DNA from: an uncultured Fluviicola sp.
Lineage (GTDB): Bacteria; Bacteroidota; Bacteroidia; Flavobacteriales_D; Crocinitomicaceae
Assembly (NCBI GenBank): GCA_913009205.1
Contig: CAJVYC010000001.1
Coordinates: 310,001-374,000 of the forward strand
DNA: 64,000 nt
Direction: 5' to 3'
How positions within the stretch are numbered: position 1 is the stretch's first letter; each line of letters opens with the position of its first letter. Shown here in pieces: positions 50,912-60,038 of this stretch. The notes under the pieces were generated by a model, which was given only the letters and a program-made list of their open reading frames with translations, had not been told where the DNA came from and did not search any database. The translations under genes and the position numbers were made by a program.

Positions 50912-53248
50912 TTATTGTGATATAACAATCTTTTGCATTTGATCTTCCAATCGAATAAAATAGACCCCATCTTGCAAGACGGTTACATCAATTTTATTTT
51001 CAGTTGGAGAAATAGAACCTGAAAGCATTTTTCTACCGTTGATTGTTACAATTTCATATTGAGCATCTTTCGTCAACCCATCAATGTTAAATTCCTTTGC
51101 AGCTGGATTTGGATAAATCACATACGGATCGTTCTCCTTGAATTCAATATTGACAAATTCAGCTTCCGAAATGTAAAATCGATCAATGGCAACTTCTGTA
51201 ATATTGATGTCTGGAGCATAATCAGATGCGAAGAATGTAAACTGCATCGTCGCTGTAAGGGGAACATAATCAAGAATTCTAATTCCTTTTTCTATCCATT
51301 GAGAATTAATAGAAGGATCATAAGTTTGAACATCTATTTGAGCCGTTGTTGTTCCGTTGCTTACAAATACTTCTAACGAATCACCTGGGGGCAGAATTCC
51401 GTATTCACAGAAAAACCATCTTTGGTACCCAACATAAGGATCCGAATACCCAGTTAAATCGATTAATGGAGAACGCAATATCACATCACCATCATCAATA
51501 TCATCTGCGTTGAAATCAAAAACATCAGCATTACCACTCACGTAGCAATAATCATTGCAATCGTTATCAGAATCAAATCCAGGATTTGCCATTTCAGCAG
51601 TACCAATTGGAATATCCCGAACAAATAAACCGCCCGCAGCTGACCCTGCTGTCGTCCATCCAAAATCAAAAACAAAATCATCATAAATTCCGGGCTTCAG
51701 GTGAATTGTAAACGCTCCTGTTGAATTGTCAATTGCAATCGATTCACAATGTGTAAGATATCCCCACTTCCCTAACGTAACGCGATACGTTTCCTCATAG
51801 AACATTGTAAAATCTTCTTCTCCTAAAGCGTTCGTAGCTCCAAGATGTTCAATTAATTGAGCTTCCAATAAGATATCAGCTCCATCAATTGGATTGTTTG
51901 TTCCTTCTTCCAAAACGGTAATTGTTAAACTGTAAGGAGGAATCGGCACAAGAACAACATCTTGTGTTGCAATAATCCCGTTTACCAGATTCACTGAAAT
52001 CGTTTGCGGAAAATATCCAACCTTTGAATATTCAACATCATACGTTCCCGCAGTTGCAATTCCCGTTGCGTAAAAACCAGCCAGATTGGTTTCATCCACC
52101 TGATTGTGTCCAAGGATTTGTGTTTCTACGAAATCAATAGGCAAAAGCGTTACAGAATTTGTAATTGTTCCTTCTAAATACGCCGCTTGCATATAAGTTG
52201 GCCCTAACACAAACAGTCCTTCCGATCTGTCTGAAGCTACCATTGTTCCTGACGGGAAAAATGGAAATACTCCCCAACAACCATCATAACCTGTTGTTTG
52301 AGTTGGATAAGTATCGTAGTTTCCAACTTCAATCATGTTGTATGGATACGTAATATCATGAACAGTGACACCGTCGGAATAATAACTGGTAATAAGGAAA
52401 TTCCCCATAACGTGTGTATTGTGCGGAATAACTTTCGCTCCAGGTGAGCTTTGGATTCTATCCAATTCAATAATATTCGCTGGGTCTGAAATATCATAAG
52501 CCCCAAGGTATCCATCCGACACTTCATCTGTCGTAAAAGCATATTGACCACCAGACGTCCAAACGTTATGCGTAAAAACAGAAGGAGTTGGATGCGTTCC
52601 CAATAAGACTGGGTTTGCGCGGTCTTGAATATCTACAACACTGAAAAAACCATCTGAGATGTGCCCTAAATACATTGTATCTCCCTCAGCAAAACCGTCA
52701 TGAACGTACCAATCGTCAAAAACTCCAACTTCAGTTGGATTCATTGGATCTGTTGCTACATCCAAAATAATACAACCTCCAGTTCCTCTATCTGCTCCGA
52801 AAATATATGCATATCCAAGGGTATCAACGTAAAGGTTATGTGCTGAACTCCATCCTTGCCCTACTGAACCATTGTAATAAGCCACCGGCAAAACGGATGA
52901 AGCGGGTAATGGCGACAAGTCAATAATTAACAATCCATTTGACGCTTCAGTTGTGATGTAAGCGAAATCGCCATAGGTTTTACAGTCTCTCCAAACGGAT
53001 TCCAGTCCAATTTCAAAAAAAACTTCTACAGGATTTGCAGGATCGGAAATATCTACAATACTCGTCCCTTTTGTTCCACCAACAATTGCGTATTCATTGC
53101 CAAATTCATCAACATATCCCCAGATATCATTTAAGCCTTGGTTGTGCATCCCTCCTACATCTAGATTTGACAACGAATCAATATTTAACTGGGCAAAGGC
53201 AGAAGAAGTAAAAACGAGTAAAAGAGTCAGGAGTAATGTTTTAAGCAT
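50912..53248 (-). CDS. Secreted choice-of-anchor B family protein with T9SS type-A sorting domain
   Basis: A 778-residue secreted protein with signal peptide (MLKTLLLTLLLVFTSSAFAQ). Residues of about 35-360 are LVIVD-type repeats folding as a beta-propeller (TSIVDISDPANPVEV, NGLLIIDLSPL, GAYDISDPANIIEL), typical of the choice-of-anchor B family. A carboxypeptidase-regulatory-like domain follows (about 365-450), then a second (450-510), a jelly-roll-like segment (520-690), and a C-terminal T9SS type-A domain (YVIYPNPAAKEFNIDGL to MQKIVISQ). Function unknown; probably anchored at or released from the surface. Confidence 0.85.
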   Translation of the reverse strand: MLKTLLLTLLLVFTSSAFAQLNIDSLSNLDVGGMHNQGLNDIWGYVDEFGNEYAIVGGTKGTSIVDISDPANPVEVFFEIGLESVWRDCKTYGDFAYITTEASNGLLIIDLSPLPASSVLPVAYYNGSVGQGWSSAHNLYVDTLGYAYIFGADRGTGGCIILDVATDPMNPTEVGVFDDWYVHDGFAEGDTMYLGHISDGFFSVVDIQDRANPVLLGTHPTPSVFTHNVWTSGGQYAFTTDEVSDGYLGAYDISDPANIIELDRIQSSPGAKVIPHNTHVMGNFLITSYYSDGVTVHDITYPYNMIEVGNYDTYPTQTTGYDGCWGVFPFFPSGTMVASDRSEGLFVLGPTYMQAAYLEGTITNSVTLLPIDFVETQILGHNQVDETNLAGFYATGIATAGTYDVEYSKVGYFPQTISVNLVNGIIATQDVVLVPIPPYSLTITVLEEGTNNPIDGADILLEAQLIEHLGATNALGEEDFTMFYEETYRVTLGKWGYLTHCESIAIDNSTGAFTIHLKPGIYDDFVFDFGWTTAGSAAGGLFVRDIPIGTAEMANPGFDSDNDCNDYCYVSGNADVFDFNADDIDDGDVILRSPLIDLTGYSDPYVGYQRWFFCEYGILPPGDSLEVFVSNGTTTAQIDVQTYDPSINSQWIEKGIRILDYVPLTATMQFTFFASDYAPDINITEVAIDRFYISEAEFVNIEFKENDPYVIYPNPAAKEFNIDGLTKDAQYEIVTINGRKMLSGSISPTENKIDVTVLQDGVYFIRLEDQMQKIVISQ

Positions 53249-53296
53249 AACTGAATATATTGAGTTTGGAATTAAATCTCCAATTAACGAAAGCGA

Positions 53297-53404
53297 TTAT
53301 AAAATAAAAATGGCCGCAAGGATGAACAAAACAATTATAACCAAGTACTGCCAAACATCAATGAAATACGGTTTGTATTTTTTAATAGATTCTTTCATTC
53401 CCAT
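53297..53404 (-). CDS. Tiny single-helix membrane protein
   Basis: A 35-residue ORF (33 from the second ATG at 53398): basic start MGMKESIKKYKPYFIDVWQY, then one strong membrane helix LVIIVLFILAAIFIL running to the stop. This clean charge-then-helix layout is typical of real small membrane proteins. A TAAATTCG box lies eight bases upstream, close to TAnnTTTG. It is 48 bases upstream of the choice-of-anchor gene and could share its mRNA. No family recognised. Confidence 0.45.
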   Translation of the reverse strand: MGMKESIKKYKPYFIDVWQYLVIIVLFILAAIFIL

Positions 53405-53628
53405 AACGCGAATTTAATGGTTTTGGTTGGTAATCTGGATAAGGGATTGTATTATTGATTGTAGTTTATCCCTCAGAATGTTACTAGCGACAAATTTCAT
53501 TTCATCAAACCCAAAATACCCAGTAAGAATCACTGATTTTAGACGTCGATAGTTAGATAGAGAGACACAAGAGAGATTACAGCAAACGGTTTCTCGCTTA
53601 ATCCCTTCCAAATTCACTAAAAATTACG

Positions 53629-53636
53629 TACTTTTG
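53629..53636 (+). promoter_or_regulatory. -7 box of the E1 dehydrogenase gene
   Basis: TACTTTTG, 21 bases before ATG 53658. It overlaps the upstream TTG at 53634, so the longer frame start is not real. Confidence 0.6.
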
Positions 53637-53657
53637 TACTCCCTAAAATCAAACAAT

Positions 53658-56102
53658 ATGGCGAAAGAATCTGTCGTTGAAACACTGGAAAATGTTGATT
53701 TCGAATCATTCAAGAAACAAGTTCTTGAGGATTATCGTTTAGCCACGACCTCAAGAGAGACCTCTTTACTCGGTCGCCGTGAGGTTTTGACTGGTAAGGC
53801 GAAGTTTGGAATCTTTGGCGATGGAAAGGAACTGGCCCAGATTGCGCTTTCAAAGCAATTTAGAGACGGTGACTTTAGATCTGGTTATTACCGTGATCAA
53901 ACAATCATGATGGCAATTGGACAATTGAACGTTCAACAATATTTCGCAGGGCTATACGCTCATACGGATGTTGAAGTTGAACCTCAATCTGCTGGTCGAC
54001 AAATGGGAGGCCACTTCGCCACAAGAAACCTTGATGAAAAAGGGAACTGGAAAAACTTAATGGAACAAAAAAACAGCTCTGCCGACATTTCTCCAACTGC
54101 TGGACAAATGCCGCGATTGTTAGGTCTTGCCTATGCCTCTAAGGTATACCGCGAGCATCCAGAATTAAAAGACTTAGAAGAATTCAAAAAATTCACGAAC
54201 GGAGGAAACGAAGTAGCATTTGGTACTATCGGTGATGCTTCAACATCTGAAGGTCCGTTTTGGGAAACGATAAATGCTGCTGGTGTTTTACAAGTACCAA
54301 TGGTTATGTCCGTTTGGGATGACGGTTACGGAATTTCGGTAGCAAGAGAACACCAAACGACAAAAGACAGTATTTCTGAGGCACTCGCTGGAATGCAACG
54401 AACGGAAGAAAAGCCTGGATATGAAATTTTTGTCACTAAGGGATGGGATTATCCACACTTGTGTGAAACTTACGAGAAAGCAGTAAAACTCGCGAGAGAA
54501 GAACACGTTCCAGTTTTGGTTCACGTTAAAGACGTGAATCAACCACAAGGACACTCAACAAGTGGATCTCACGAAAGATACAAGAACGAAGCTCGCCTGA
54601 AATGGGAAGTTGATTTTGATTGTAACAGTAAATTTAAAGAGTGGATTCTAAATTTCGACGCAGATGGTTTGTCTATCGCAACGGAAGAAGAATTGGATCA
54701 AATTCAAAAGGAATCAAAGAAATCAGTAAACAACGACAAGCGTGCTGCTTGGTCTGCATTTTCTGCAAGTTTAAAATTGGACATGGATGCAGCATTAACG
54801 CTAATCAAGGCAGCGGCAAATGGAAGTAGCAATGCAGCTTTCATTAATAAAATTGCTGATGATCTTGAAAAAGCGATGGAGCCAATCAGAAAAGATTTCA
54901 TTGGTGCGGCAAGAAAAGCGTTGCGTTTGTTAAGAGGTGAAAATTCAGCTGCGAGAAAAGCGCTATCTACTTGGACCCAACAACAAATTGATACGAATTA
55001 CTACAGATATAGTAGTTATCTATACAGCGAATCAGAAAGATCAGTATTGAACATTGAACCAATTGCTCCGACTTATGATGGCTCTGGCGCAACGGAAGAT
55101 GGAAGAATTATACTTCGCGACAACTACGAGAAAATTCTTGAACGAAATCCAGAAGTATTGGTTTACGGAGAGGATGCAGGAAAAATTGGCGGTGTAAATC
55201 AAACGCTTGAAGGGATGCAAGATCGCTTTGGCGCATTGAGAGTTGCTGATACGGGAATTCGTGAGTGCACAATTATCGGTCAAGGAATTGGAATGGCAAT
55301 GCGTGGTTTACGCCCAATTGCTGAAATTCAATACTTGGATTATCTGCTTTACGCGATTCAAGTGATGTCGGATGATTTGGCAACAATTCAGTACAGAACA
55401 AAAGGCGGTCAGAAAGCGCCACTTATTATTAGCACAAGAGGGCATCGTCTGGAAGGGATTTGGCACAGTGGCTCTCCAATGGGAATGATTGTGAATTCAA
55501 TACGTGGAATTCACGTTTGTGTTCCTAGAAACATGACCAAAGCGGCTGGATTCTATAACACATTAATTGCTTCTGATGAGCCTGCATTGGTTATTGAACC
55601 ATTGAACGGATACAGAACAAAAGAATTAATACCAACTAATATTGGTGATTTCAGAGAACCATTTGGTATTCCTGAAATCGTTCAAGAGGGAACAGATTTA
55701 ACAATGGTTTCCTATGGTTCAACATTCAACCTCTGTGAAGTTGCTGTAAAGCAGTTGAACGAATTGGGAATTTCTGCTGAATTAATTGACGTTCAAACCT
55801 TACTTCCATTCGATATTGATCATTTGATTACGGTTTCTCTTAAGAAAACAAATCGTTTGATGATTGTTGATGAAGACGTTAGTAGCGGTGCAACGGCCTT
55901 CATATTGGATAGAATCATGGTTGAGCAGCAAGGTTATTATCACTTGGATTCAGCGCCTTTAACGCTGAGTGCAAAGGATCACAGACCTGCTTACGGTACA
56001 GATGGAGATTACTTCTCGAAACCAAGCATCGATGATATCGTTGAGAAAGCCTACGGAATAATGAACGAGGCCAATCCAACTGATTTCCCCTCTATTTACT
56101 AG
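53658..56102 (+). CDS. Fused alpha/beta E1 component of a 2-oxoacid dehydrogenase (branched-chain/pyruvate type)
   Basis: An 814-residue thiamine-diphosphate enzyme. The N-terminal half is E1-alpha (FGDGKELAQIALSK, QPQSAGRQMGGHF-like segment, GDASTSEGPFWETINAA with the ThDP GDG-like motif, VPVLVHVKD); the C-terminal half is E1-beta (RNPEVLVYGEDAGKIGGV, MRGLRPIAEIQYLDYLLYA, GMIVNSIRGIHVCVPRN, VEQQGYYHLDSAPL). It decarboxylates a 2-oxoacid and passes the acyl group to E2 lipoate. The fusion is common in Bacteroidota and often annotated as 2-oxoisovalerate dehydrogenase; the real substrate is not certain. E2 and E3 are not adjacent. Start ATG 53658 follows the promoter box. Confidence 0.92.
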   Translation: MAKESVVETLENVDFESFKKQVLEDYRLATTSRETSLLGRREVLTGKAKFGIFGDGKELAQIALSKQFRDGDFRSGYYRDQTIMMAIGQLNVQQYFAGLYAHTDVEVEPQSAGRQMGGHFATRNLDEKGNWKNLMEQKNSSADISPTAGQMPRLLGLAYASKVYREHPELKDLEEFKKFTNGGNEVAFGTIGDASTSEGPFWETINAAGVLQVPMVMSVWDDGYGISVAREHQTTKDSISEALAGMQRTEEKPGYEIFVTKGWDYPHLCETYEKAVKLAREEHVPVLVHVKDVNQPQGHSTSGSHERYKNEARLKWEVDFDCNSKFKEWILNFDADGLSIATEEELDQIQKESKKSVNNDKRAAWSAFSASLKLDMDAALTLIKAAANGSSNAAFINKIADDLEKAMEPIRKDFIGAARKALRLLRGENSAARKALSTWTQQQIDTNYYRYSSYLYSESERSVLNIEPIAPTYDGSGATEDGRIILRDNYEKILERNPEVLVYGEDAGKIGGVNQTLEGMQDRFGALRVADTGIRECTIIGQGIGMAMRGLRPIAEIQYLDYLLYAIQVMSDDLATIQYRTKGGQKAPLIISTRGHRLEGIWHSGSPMGMIVNSIRGIHVCVPRNMTKAAGFYNTLIASDEPALVIEPLNGYRTKELIPTNIGDFREPFGIPEIVQEGTDLTMVSYGSTFNLCEVAVKQLNELGISAELIDVQTLLPFDIDHLITVSLKKTNRLMIVDEDVSSGATAFILDRIMVEQQGYYHLDSAPLTLSAKDHRPAYGTDGDYFSKPSIDDIVEKAYGIMNEANPTDFPSIY

Positions 56103-56130
56103 ATATTTGGACTAATACACTATTAAAATC

Positions 56131-56250
56131 TTGAAAAATAAGCTTCTAATTGTATTTTTAATCCTATCGGCCTTCTGTTTTGGACAGCCAACACCAACTT
56201 TTGACATCATCATGGTATCGATGCGATTAACAGCGAACAAAAAATTCTAG
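56131..56250 (+). pseudogene. 5' remnant of an exported-protein gene
   Basis: TTG 56131 opens a 39-residue frame with a signal-peptide-like start (KNKLLIVFLILSAFCFGQ) that stops at 56250. Coding signal continues in the +1 frame as HHHGIDAINSEQKILENSSS, running into the GNAT gene. It looks like the head of a secreted-protein gene broken by a frameshift and truncated. Confidence 0.35.
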
Positions 56251-56268
56251 AAAATTCATCAAGCTCTA

Positions 56269-56763
56269 ATGTCAATATTAATTCGTCCGATAGAAGAAAA
56301 GGATAACGTCAAATTAGCTGGACTGATCCGATCCGTTCTCACAGAGCATAGAATGAACAAACCGGGAACTGTTTACACAGATCCAACAACGGACAACCTC
56401 TTTGATTTATTCAAGATTAATAATTCGTGCTACTGGGTTGTTGAGCAGGGAGATGCGATATTAGGAGGCTGCGGATTGTATCCTACGGAAGGATTGCCAA
56501 AAAATTGCGTAGAACTGGTAAAGCTATATTTAAGTCAAGAACTTCGTGGTCTAGGAATTGGGAAGAAACTCATGGAAATGTGTACCGAAGCAGCGCTTAA
56601 TTTGGGCTTCACTCAAATCTATTTGGAGTCCATGCCTGAATTGAACAGCGCCGTTGGGCTCTATGAAAAACTGGGGTATTCAACTCTTAATAAACCGATG
56701 GGAAACTCAGGTCATTTCGCCTGTGATTTATGGATGGTTAAAACACTTAATTCAGCACTATAA
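56269..56763 (+). CDS. GNAT-family N-acetyltransferase
   Basis: A 164-residue cytoplasmic GNAT enzyme. It begins with SILIRPIEEKDNVKLAGLIR, the usual GNAT first strand and helix. The acetyl-CoA site is VELVKLYLSQELRGLGIGKKL (motif A, with RGLGIG at about 95-100), and motif B/C appears as IYLESMPELNSAVGLYEKLGY. The arylamine, protein or small-molecule acceptor cannot be told. Resembles YjgM-like acetyltransferases. Confidence 0.87.
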   Translation: MSILIRPIEEKDNVKLAGLIRSVLTEHRMNKPGTVYTDPTTDNLFDLFKINNSCYWVVEQGDAILGGCGLYPTEGLPKNCVELVKLYLSQELRGLGIGKKLMEMCTEAALNLGFTQIYLESMPELNSAVGLYEKLGYSTLNKPMGNSGHFACDLWMVKTLNSAL

Positions 56764-56836
56764 ACCCTATAATAAATTGATAAAGTAATTTTTCGTTTAA
56801 AATTCAAGTAAGTTTTTCTTCTGAAAAGGTTCTCCG

Positions 56837-56844
56837 TATATTTG
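56837..56844 (+). promoter_or_regulatory. -7 box of the T9SS beta-propeller-like gene
   Basis: TATATTTG, four bases before ATG 56849; mRNA nearly leaderless. Confidence 0.55.
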
Positions 56845-56848
56845 CGTT

Positions 56849-58294
56849 ATGCGTTTGCATTTAATTTTACTTCTTCTTTTCTCTAGCTCAATTTCACGGG
56901 CCCAAACTGATACGTTTACACATGGTGGCAATGACGATGATATCGGTTATTGTTTTGCGCTAAACAATATTGGAGGATACATACTTGCGGGTTCTGAGCG
57001 GACAGCAATTGACAGCTCTGAACAATTTTCGATTGTTAACATTGACGGAAAAGGCAATATTGTTTGGAAAAAAACGTACGGCGGAATACACCACGACATT
57101 GCCGAACATATTGAACAAACAACAGACGGAGGCTATATCGTTGCCGGTAATAAATGGGACGGTGGTTTTGCGCGGCTGGATGGGTATATGATGAAGCTGA
57201 ATCAAGAAGGTGAAGTCGAATGGACAAAATACCACGGAGGTTCTTCGAGAGAAGAAATTTTTTCGGTGAAGCAAACTATGGATGGTGGCTATGCAATCTG
57301 CGGGTATACAAATTCTGATACCATCTTCAGTTTTGGACAAATGTATATCGTCAAAACAGATAATTTGGGCAACGAAGAGTGGCGGAATTATGTTGGCGGT
57401 CCTGGAAAAGACTACGCTTTTGACATTATCGAAACATCGGATGGATCATTTGTGGTTACAGGTGTTTATGCAGGATTCCACCGCTATTCGACCTTTGAAT
57501 TTACACATACGCATTCGGATATGCTCGTTGCAAAATTAGACGCAAACGGAAATGAATTGTGGGCAAATACTTATGGAGGAATCGAAAACGAGCTCTCGTA
57601 TCAAGTAAAGGAAGCTGATGATCAAGGTTATTACGTAATTGGATCGACGCAGAGTTCAGGGAACGGTAGCTTTGACATGAACCTCATCAAGCTCGATGAA
57701 AATGGTACTGAATTGTGGTCCAAAACATACGGCAATTCAGGATTTGAATATGGAAAATCAATTGACTTAAGCGAAGACGGTTTCATCTATCTGACGGGAA
57801 GTGCGAGTATGGATACATTGACATATCAGACAGATGTTATTGTAATCAAAACGGACCTTCTAGGAAATGAAATTTGGTCCATCACTTTGGGCGGCAACAA
57901 ATCCGACTGCGGTAATTTCATTCGAGCGACAGAAGACGGAGGATGTGCTATTATAGGCAATTCAAAATCATTTGGAGCTGGAGACGATGACATCTACTTT
58001 GTGAAATTGAGCAAGAACGGATTGCTAGAACCACTTTCCGGATCGGAGGAAAACAATATGTTCATTTATCCAAACCCGGCCGTTGATAACATTAGCTTTT
58101 ATATCCAAGAAGGCCAAGAATGTTTGGACTACAACTATGAAATATTTGATGAAAGAGGACGGTTGATTTACGCGCTTGAAAAGAACACCAAATTGGTCAA
58201 TCTCGATGTTTCAGCTTTTGGACAAGGAACATATATCTATCGAATCACATCTCCTTGTTCCGCTGAATTTCGCGGAAAATTTATTGTGTACTGA
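56849..58294 (+). CDS. Secreted beta-propeller-like protein with T9SS type-A sorting domain
   Basis: A 481-residue secreted protein (signal peptide MRLHLILLLLFSSSISRAQ). Six to seven repeats of about 50 residues follow, each with a TDGGYIVAG-type strand and a GN[EI]xW strand (TTDGGYIVAGNKWDGG, TMDGGYAICGYTNSD, TSDGSFVVTGVY, EDGFIYLTGSA, TEDGGCAIIGNSKS), forming a predicted beta-propeller. The C-terminus is a T9SS type-A domain (NMFIYPNPAVDNISFYI to FRGKFIVY). Such repeats are frequent in secreted Bacteroidota proteins, with unknown role. The 3' end overlaps the convergent metallophosphoesterase gene by 14 bases. Confidence 0.83.
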   Translation: MRLHLILLLLFSSSISRAQTDTFTHGGNDDDIGYCFALNNIGGYILAGSERTAIDSSEQFSIVNIDGKGNIVWKKTYGGIHHDIAEHIEQTTDGGYIVAGNKWDGGFARLDGYMMKLNQEGEVEWTKYHGGSSREEIFSVKQTMDGGYAICGYTNSDTIFSFGQMYIVKTDNLGNEEWRNYVGGPGKDYAFDIIETSDGSFVVTGVYAGFHRYSTFEFTHTHSDMLVAKLDANGNELWANTYGGIENELSYQVKEADDQGYYVIGSTQSSGNGSFDMNLIKLDENGTELWSKTYGNSGFEYGKSIDLSEDGFIYLTGSASMDTLTYQTDVIVIKTDLLGNEIWSITLGGNKSDCGNFIRATEDGGCAIIGNSKSFGAGDDDIYFVKLSKNGLLEPLSGSEENNMFIYPNPAVDNISFYIQEGQECLDYNYEIFDERGRLIYALEKNTKLVNLDVSAFGQGTYIYRITSPCSAEFRGKFIVY

Positions 58295-59222
58295 CGAGTG
58301 AATCCAAATCTTGGAATTGCCATGTCATTTCTTGTGTCGCCAAGACATGTTCAAATACTAGAACGCGATCCAATGGCTTTGTCGCCAAAACCGCCGAGTC
58401 CAAATATTTTGAATTTCCGATACCACTCGCGAAAAAATGAATCGAATCCGTTGACTCTTGATGGAATTGCTTCACGCTTGTTCCTGTATCTCCCATAATG
58501 ACATGAACCATAATTCCTTTTTCTTTTACCGCTTCCAGCATTGGATAAATTGCCGTTGTAAATGTTTGGGTTGAACTTGAACAATTGGCGTTCCAATTCG
58601 TGAAGTTTGAATGCGCGAATGTGTTTGGTGGCGGAATATTTGGAACTCCATAAAACAAACAATTATGCATAATCAAAACCAAATGTGATGAATTCTGAAT
58701 CGTATCGCAGACATTCTTAAGCATCTGAAATTGCAGATTCAAATCTTCGCAGTTACTCGGGTTTAATTGAGAATTCATACAAACGGAAACAATACCATTC
58801 GCCGAATACACATTATAGCTTTTTCTGCCTGTCGCTTCTCGATAATATTGAATGTTTCCATTTCGAATATCATGATTTCCCAATGCATATTGAGTCGCTG
58901 GCGCCATCAGATCAAAAACACTGTCCAAGTAAACGAAGTTTCCTCGATTCAATGTAGCCTCACTTGAAATATCTCCACCCAACCAAGTTCTTGAATAACC
59001 TGTAAAATCAAAATCTTGTATTCGGGGATCCACGATATACCTTGGGCCCGGATTGTTGTACCTATAGGTGTGCCCCATAAAAACATACCGAAGCGTATCT
59101 TCTGCCTTCTTCGCTATAATTAAGTCGTCCTTCAATTGACTTTCAATACGACGGCCATTGTTTCGGAATCCACTTCCAAAAAAAATGGTTGCCAGAACAC
59201 CAATAAAAAGTAAATATTTCAT
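58281..59222 (-). CDS. Exported calcineurin-like metallophosphoesterase
   Basis: A 313-residue exported protein with a hydrophobic N-terminal signal or anchor (MKYLLFIGVLATIFFGSGF). The binuclear metal site of calcineurin-like phosphoesterases is partly visible: TWLGGDISSEATL (GGD), YALGNHDIRNG (GNHD, about residue 116) and LIMHNCLFYG (the metal-binding His). It may act on phosphomonoesters or phosphodiesters in the periplasm; substrate unknown. A TATCTTTG box at 59243-59250 precedes the start. Its last 14 bases overlap the end of the convergent T9SS gene. Confidence 0.78.
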   Translation of the reverse strand: MKYLLFIGVLATIFFGSGFRNNGRRIESQLKDDLIIAKKAEDTLRYVFMGHTYRYNNPGPRYIVDPRIQDFDFTGYSRTWLGGDISSEATLNRGNFVYLDSVFDLMAPATQYALGNHDIRNGNIQYYREATGRKSYNVYSANGIVSVCMNSQLNPSNCEDLNLQFQMLKNVCDTIQNSSHLVLIMHNCLFYGVPNIPPPNTFAHSNFTNWNANCSSSTQTFTTAIYPMLEAVKEKGIMVHVIMGDTGTSVKQFHQESTDSIHFFASGIGNSKYLDSAVLATKPLDRVLVFEHVLATQEMTWQFQDLDSLVSTQ

Positions 59223-59242
59223 ATGTAAATTTTCAACTATAC

Positions 59243-59250
59243 CAAAGATA
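59243..59250 (-). promoter_or_regulatory. -7 box of the metallophosphoesterase gene
   Basis: TATCTTTG on the minus strand, 20 bases before ATG 59222. Confidence 0.5.
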
Positions 59251-59279
59251 CGATACTTTTATGATAGAATCTCAGCAAA

Positions 59280-59581
59280 ATGTCAGTTGAAAGAAAATGC
59301 CTCAAATGTAGAGCCTGGAATAAGGATAATGATTATTGTATTTCATGCGGGGAAGCAGTTTCACCTATGATTATCGAGAAGGAAAGAGAGGAAGCACGGG
59401 AAAAGAAACGATTTCACCGCTTCTGATTTTCATTCAAGTGGTGCTAATTCCTCTTTACTTTGAAGTGTATTTCCCGAAAATTACCAGTTATGTTTCTGAT
59501 CCAATTAATATCCTGATGCACGTTCTCGGCGGGTTTATTTTTCTTTTGATCCAGCCAACGACTGTTCTGAAAAAATACTGA
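59280..59581 (+). pseudogene. Frameshifted zinc-ribbon membrane protein gene
   Basis: ATG 59280 gives 48 residues with a zinc-ribbon (RKCLKCRAW and DYCISCGEAVSP, four cysteines) and a charged helix (IIEKEREEAREKKRF), ending at TGA 59424-59426. The +1 frame continues with membrane helices SPLLIFIQVVLIPLYFEVYF and INILMHVLGGFIFLLIQ to TGA 59581. The zinc-ribbon plus membrane-helix layout is that of a normal small Bacteroidota membrane protein, so a single frameshift near 59420 seems to have split it. A true split into two products is less likely. Confidence 0.5.
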
Positions 59582-59830
59582 TTTGGATACAAAACTAGAT
59601 ATGCACATTTAAGTAAGTTTGAAGTTGTGAAAGGCTAAAAAGTAAGGCGGGTAGAGCTCATAGGATTGATAGGCTCGACTGGCAAATCCACTGGACCTCA
59701 CTCACACTATAAGTTTGTGAAGGATGGAGTGAAAATTAATCCAATTGGTTTCTTCCATTCGGATTTAACTCCAGAGCAATATGAGCATTTATTGGAAATT
59801 AGTGAGAACTCTCACAAGGCTTTTGATTAG
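59582..59830 (+). pseudogene. C-terminal remnant of an M23-family peptidase
   Basis: The frame reads FGYKTRYAHLSKFEVVKG, then an in-frame TAA, then KVRRVELIGLIGSTGKSTGP, followed by HSHYKFVKDGVKINPIGFF and DLTPEQYEHLLEIS to TAG 59828-59830. This is the core of an M23 (LytM-type) zinc endopeptidase: the AHLS and HxH histidines survive. The stop sits where functional members usually have Gln in KGQKV. The first zinc ligand and all N-terminal parts are missing. It abuts the zinc-ribbon remnant in the same frame, so a deletion may have joined two broken genes. Confidence 0.7.
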
Positions 59831-60038
59831 ATTCAAATCTGTCTGAGAAATTCTAAAAAAAAGTTAATACAAATCGCATTAAATTCTTGCCTATGCATAG
59901 TTTAGTCAGACTGATATAGAATTAGTTACTCCCTCATAATTAAAATTTTTAACGTTCGAGCATTACGACTAATCTCGAATTAATCAATTGACTGATATTT
60001 ATTAAAATAGTTTGTAACTTGTCGTAATTATATTTCTT

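Noticed and set aside
53414-53617. 67-codon minus-strand ORF upstream of the E1 gene
   Set aside because: It covers the E1 upstream region, has no promoter box, no recognised family and low coding quality.
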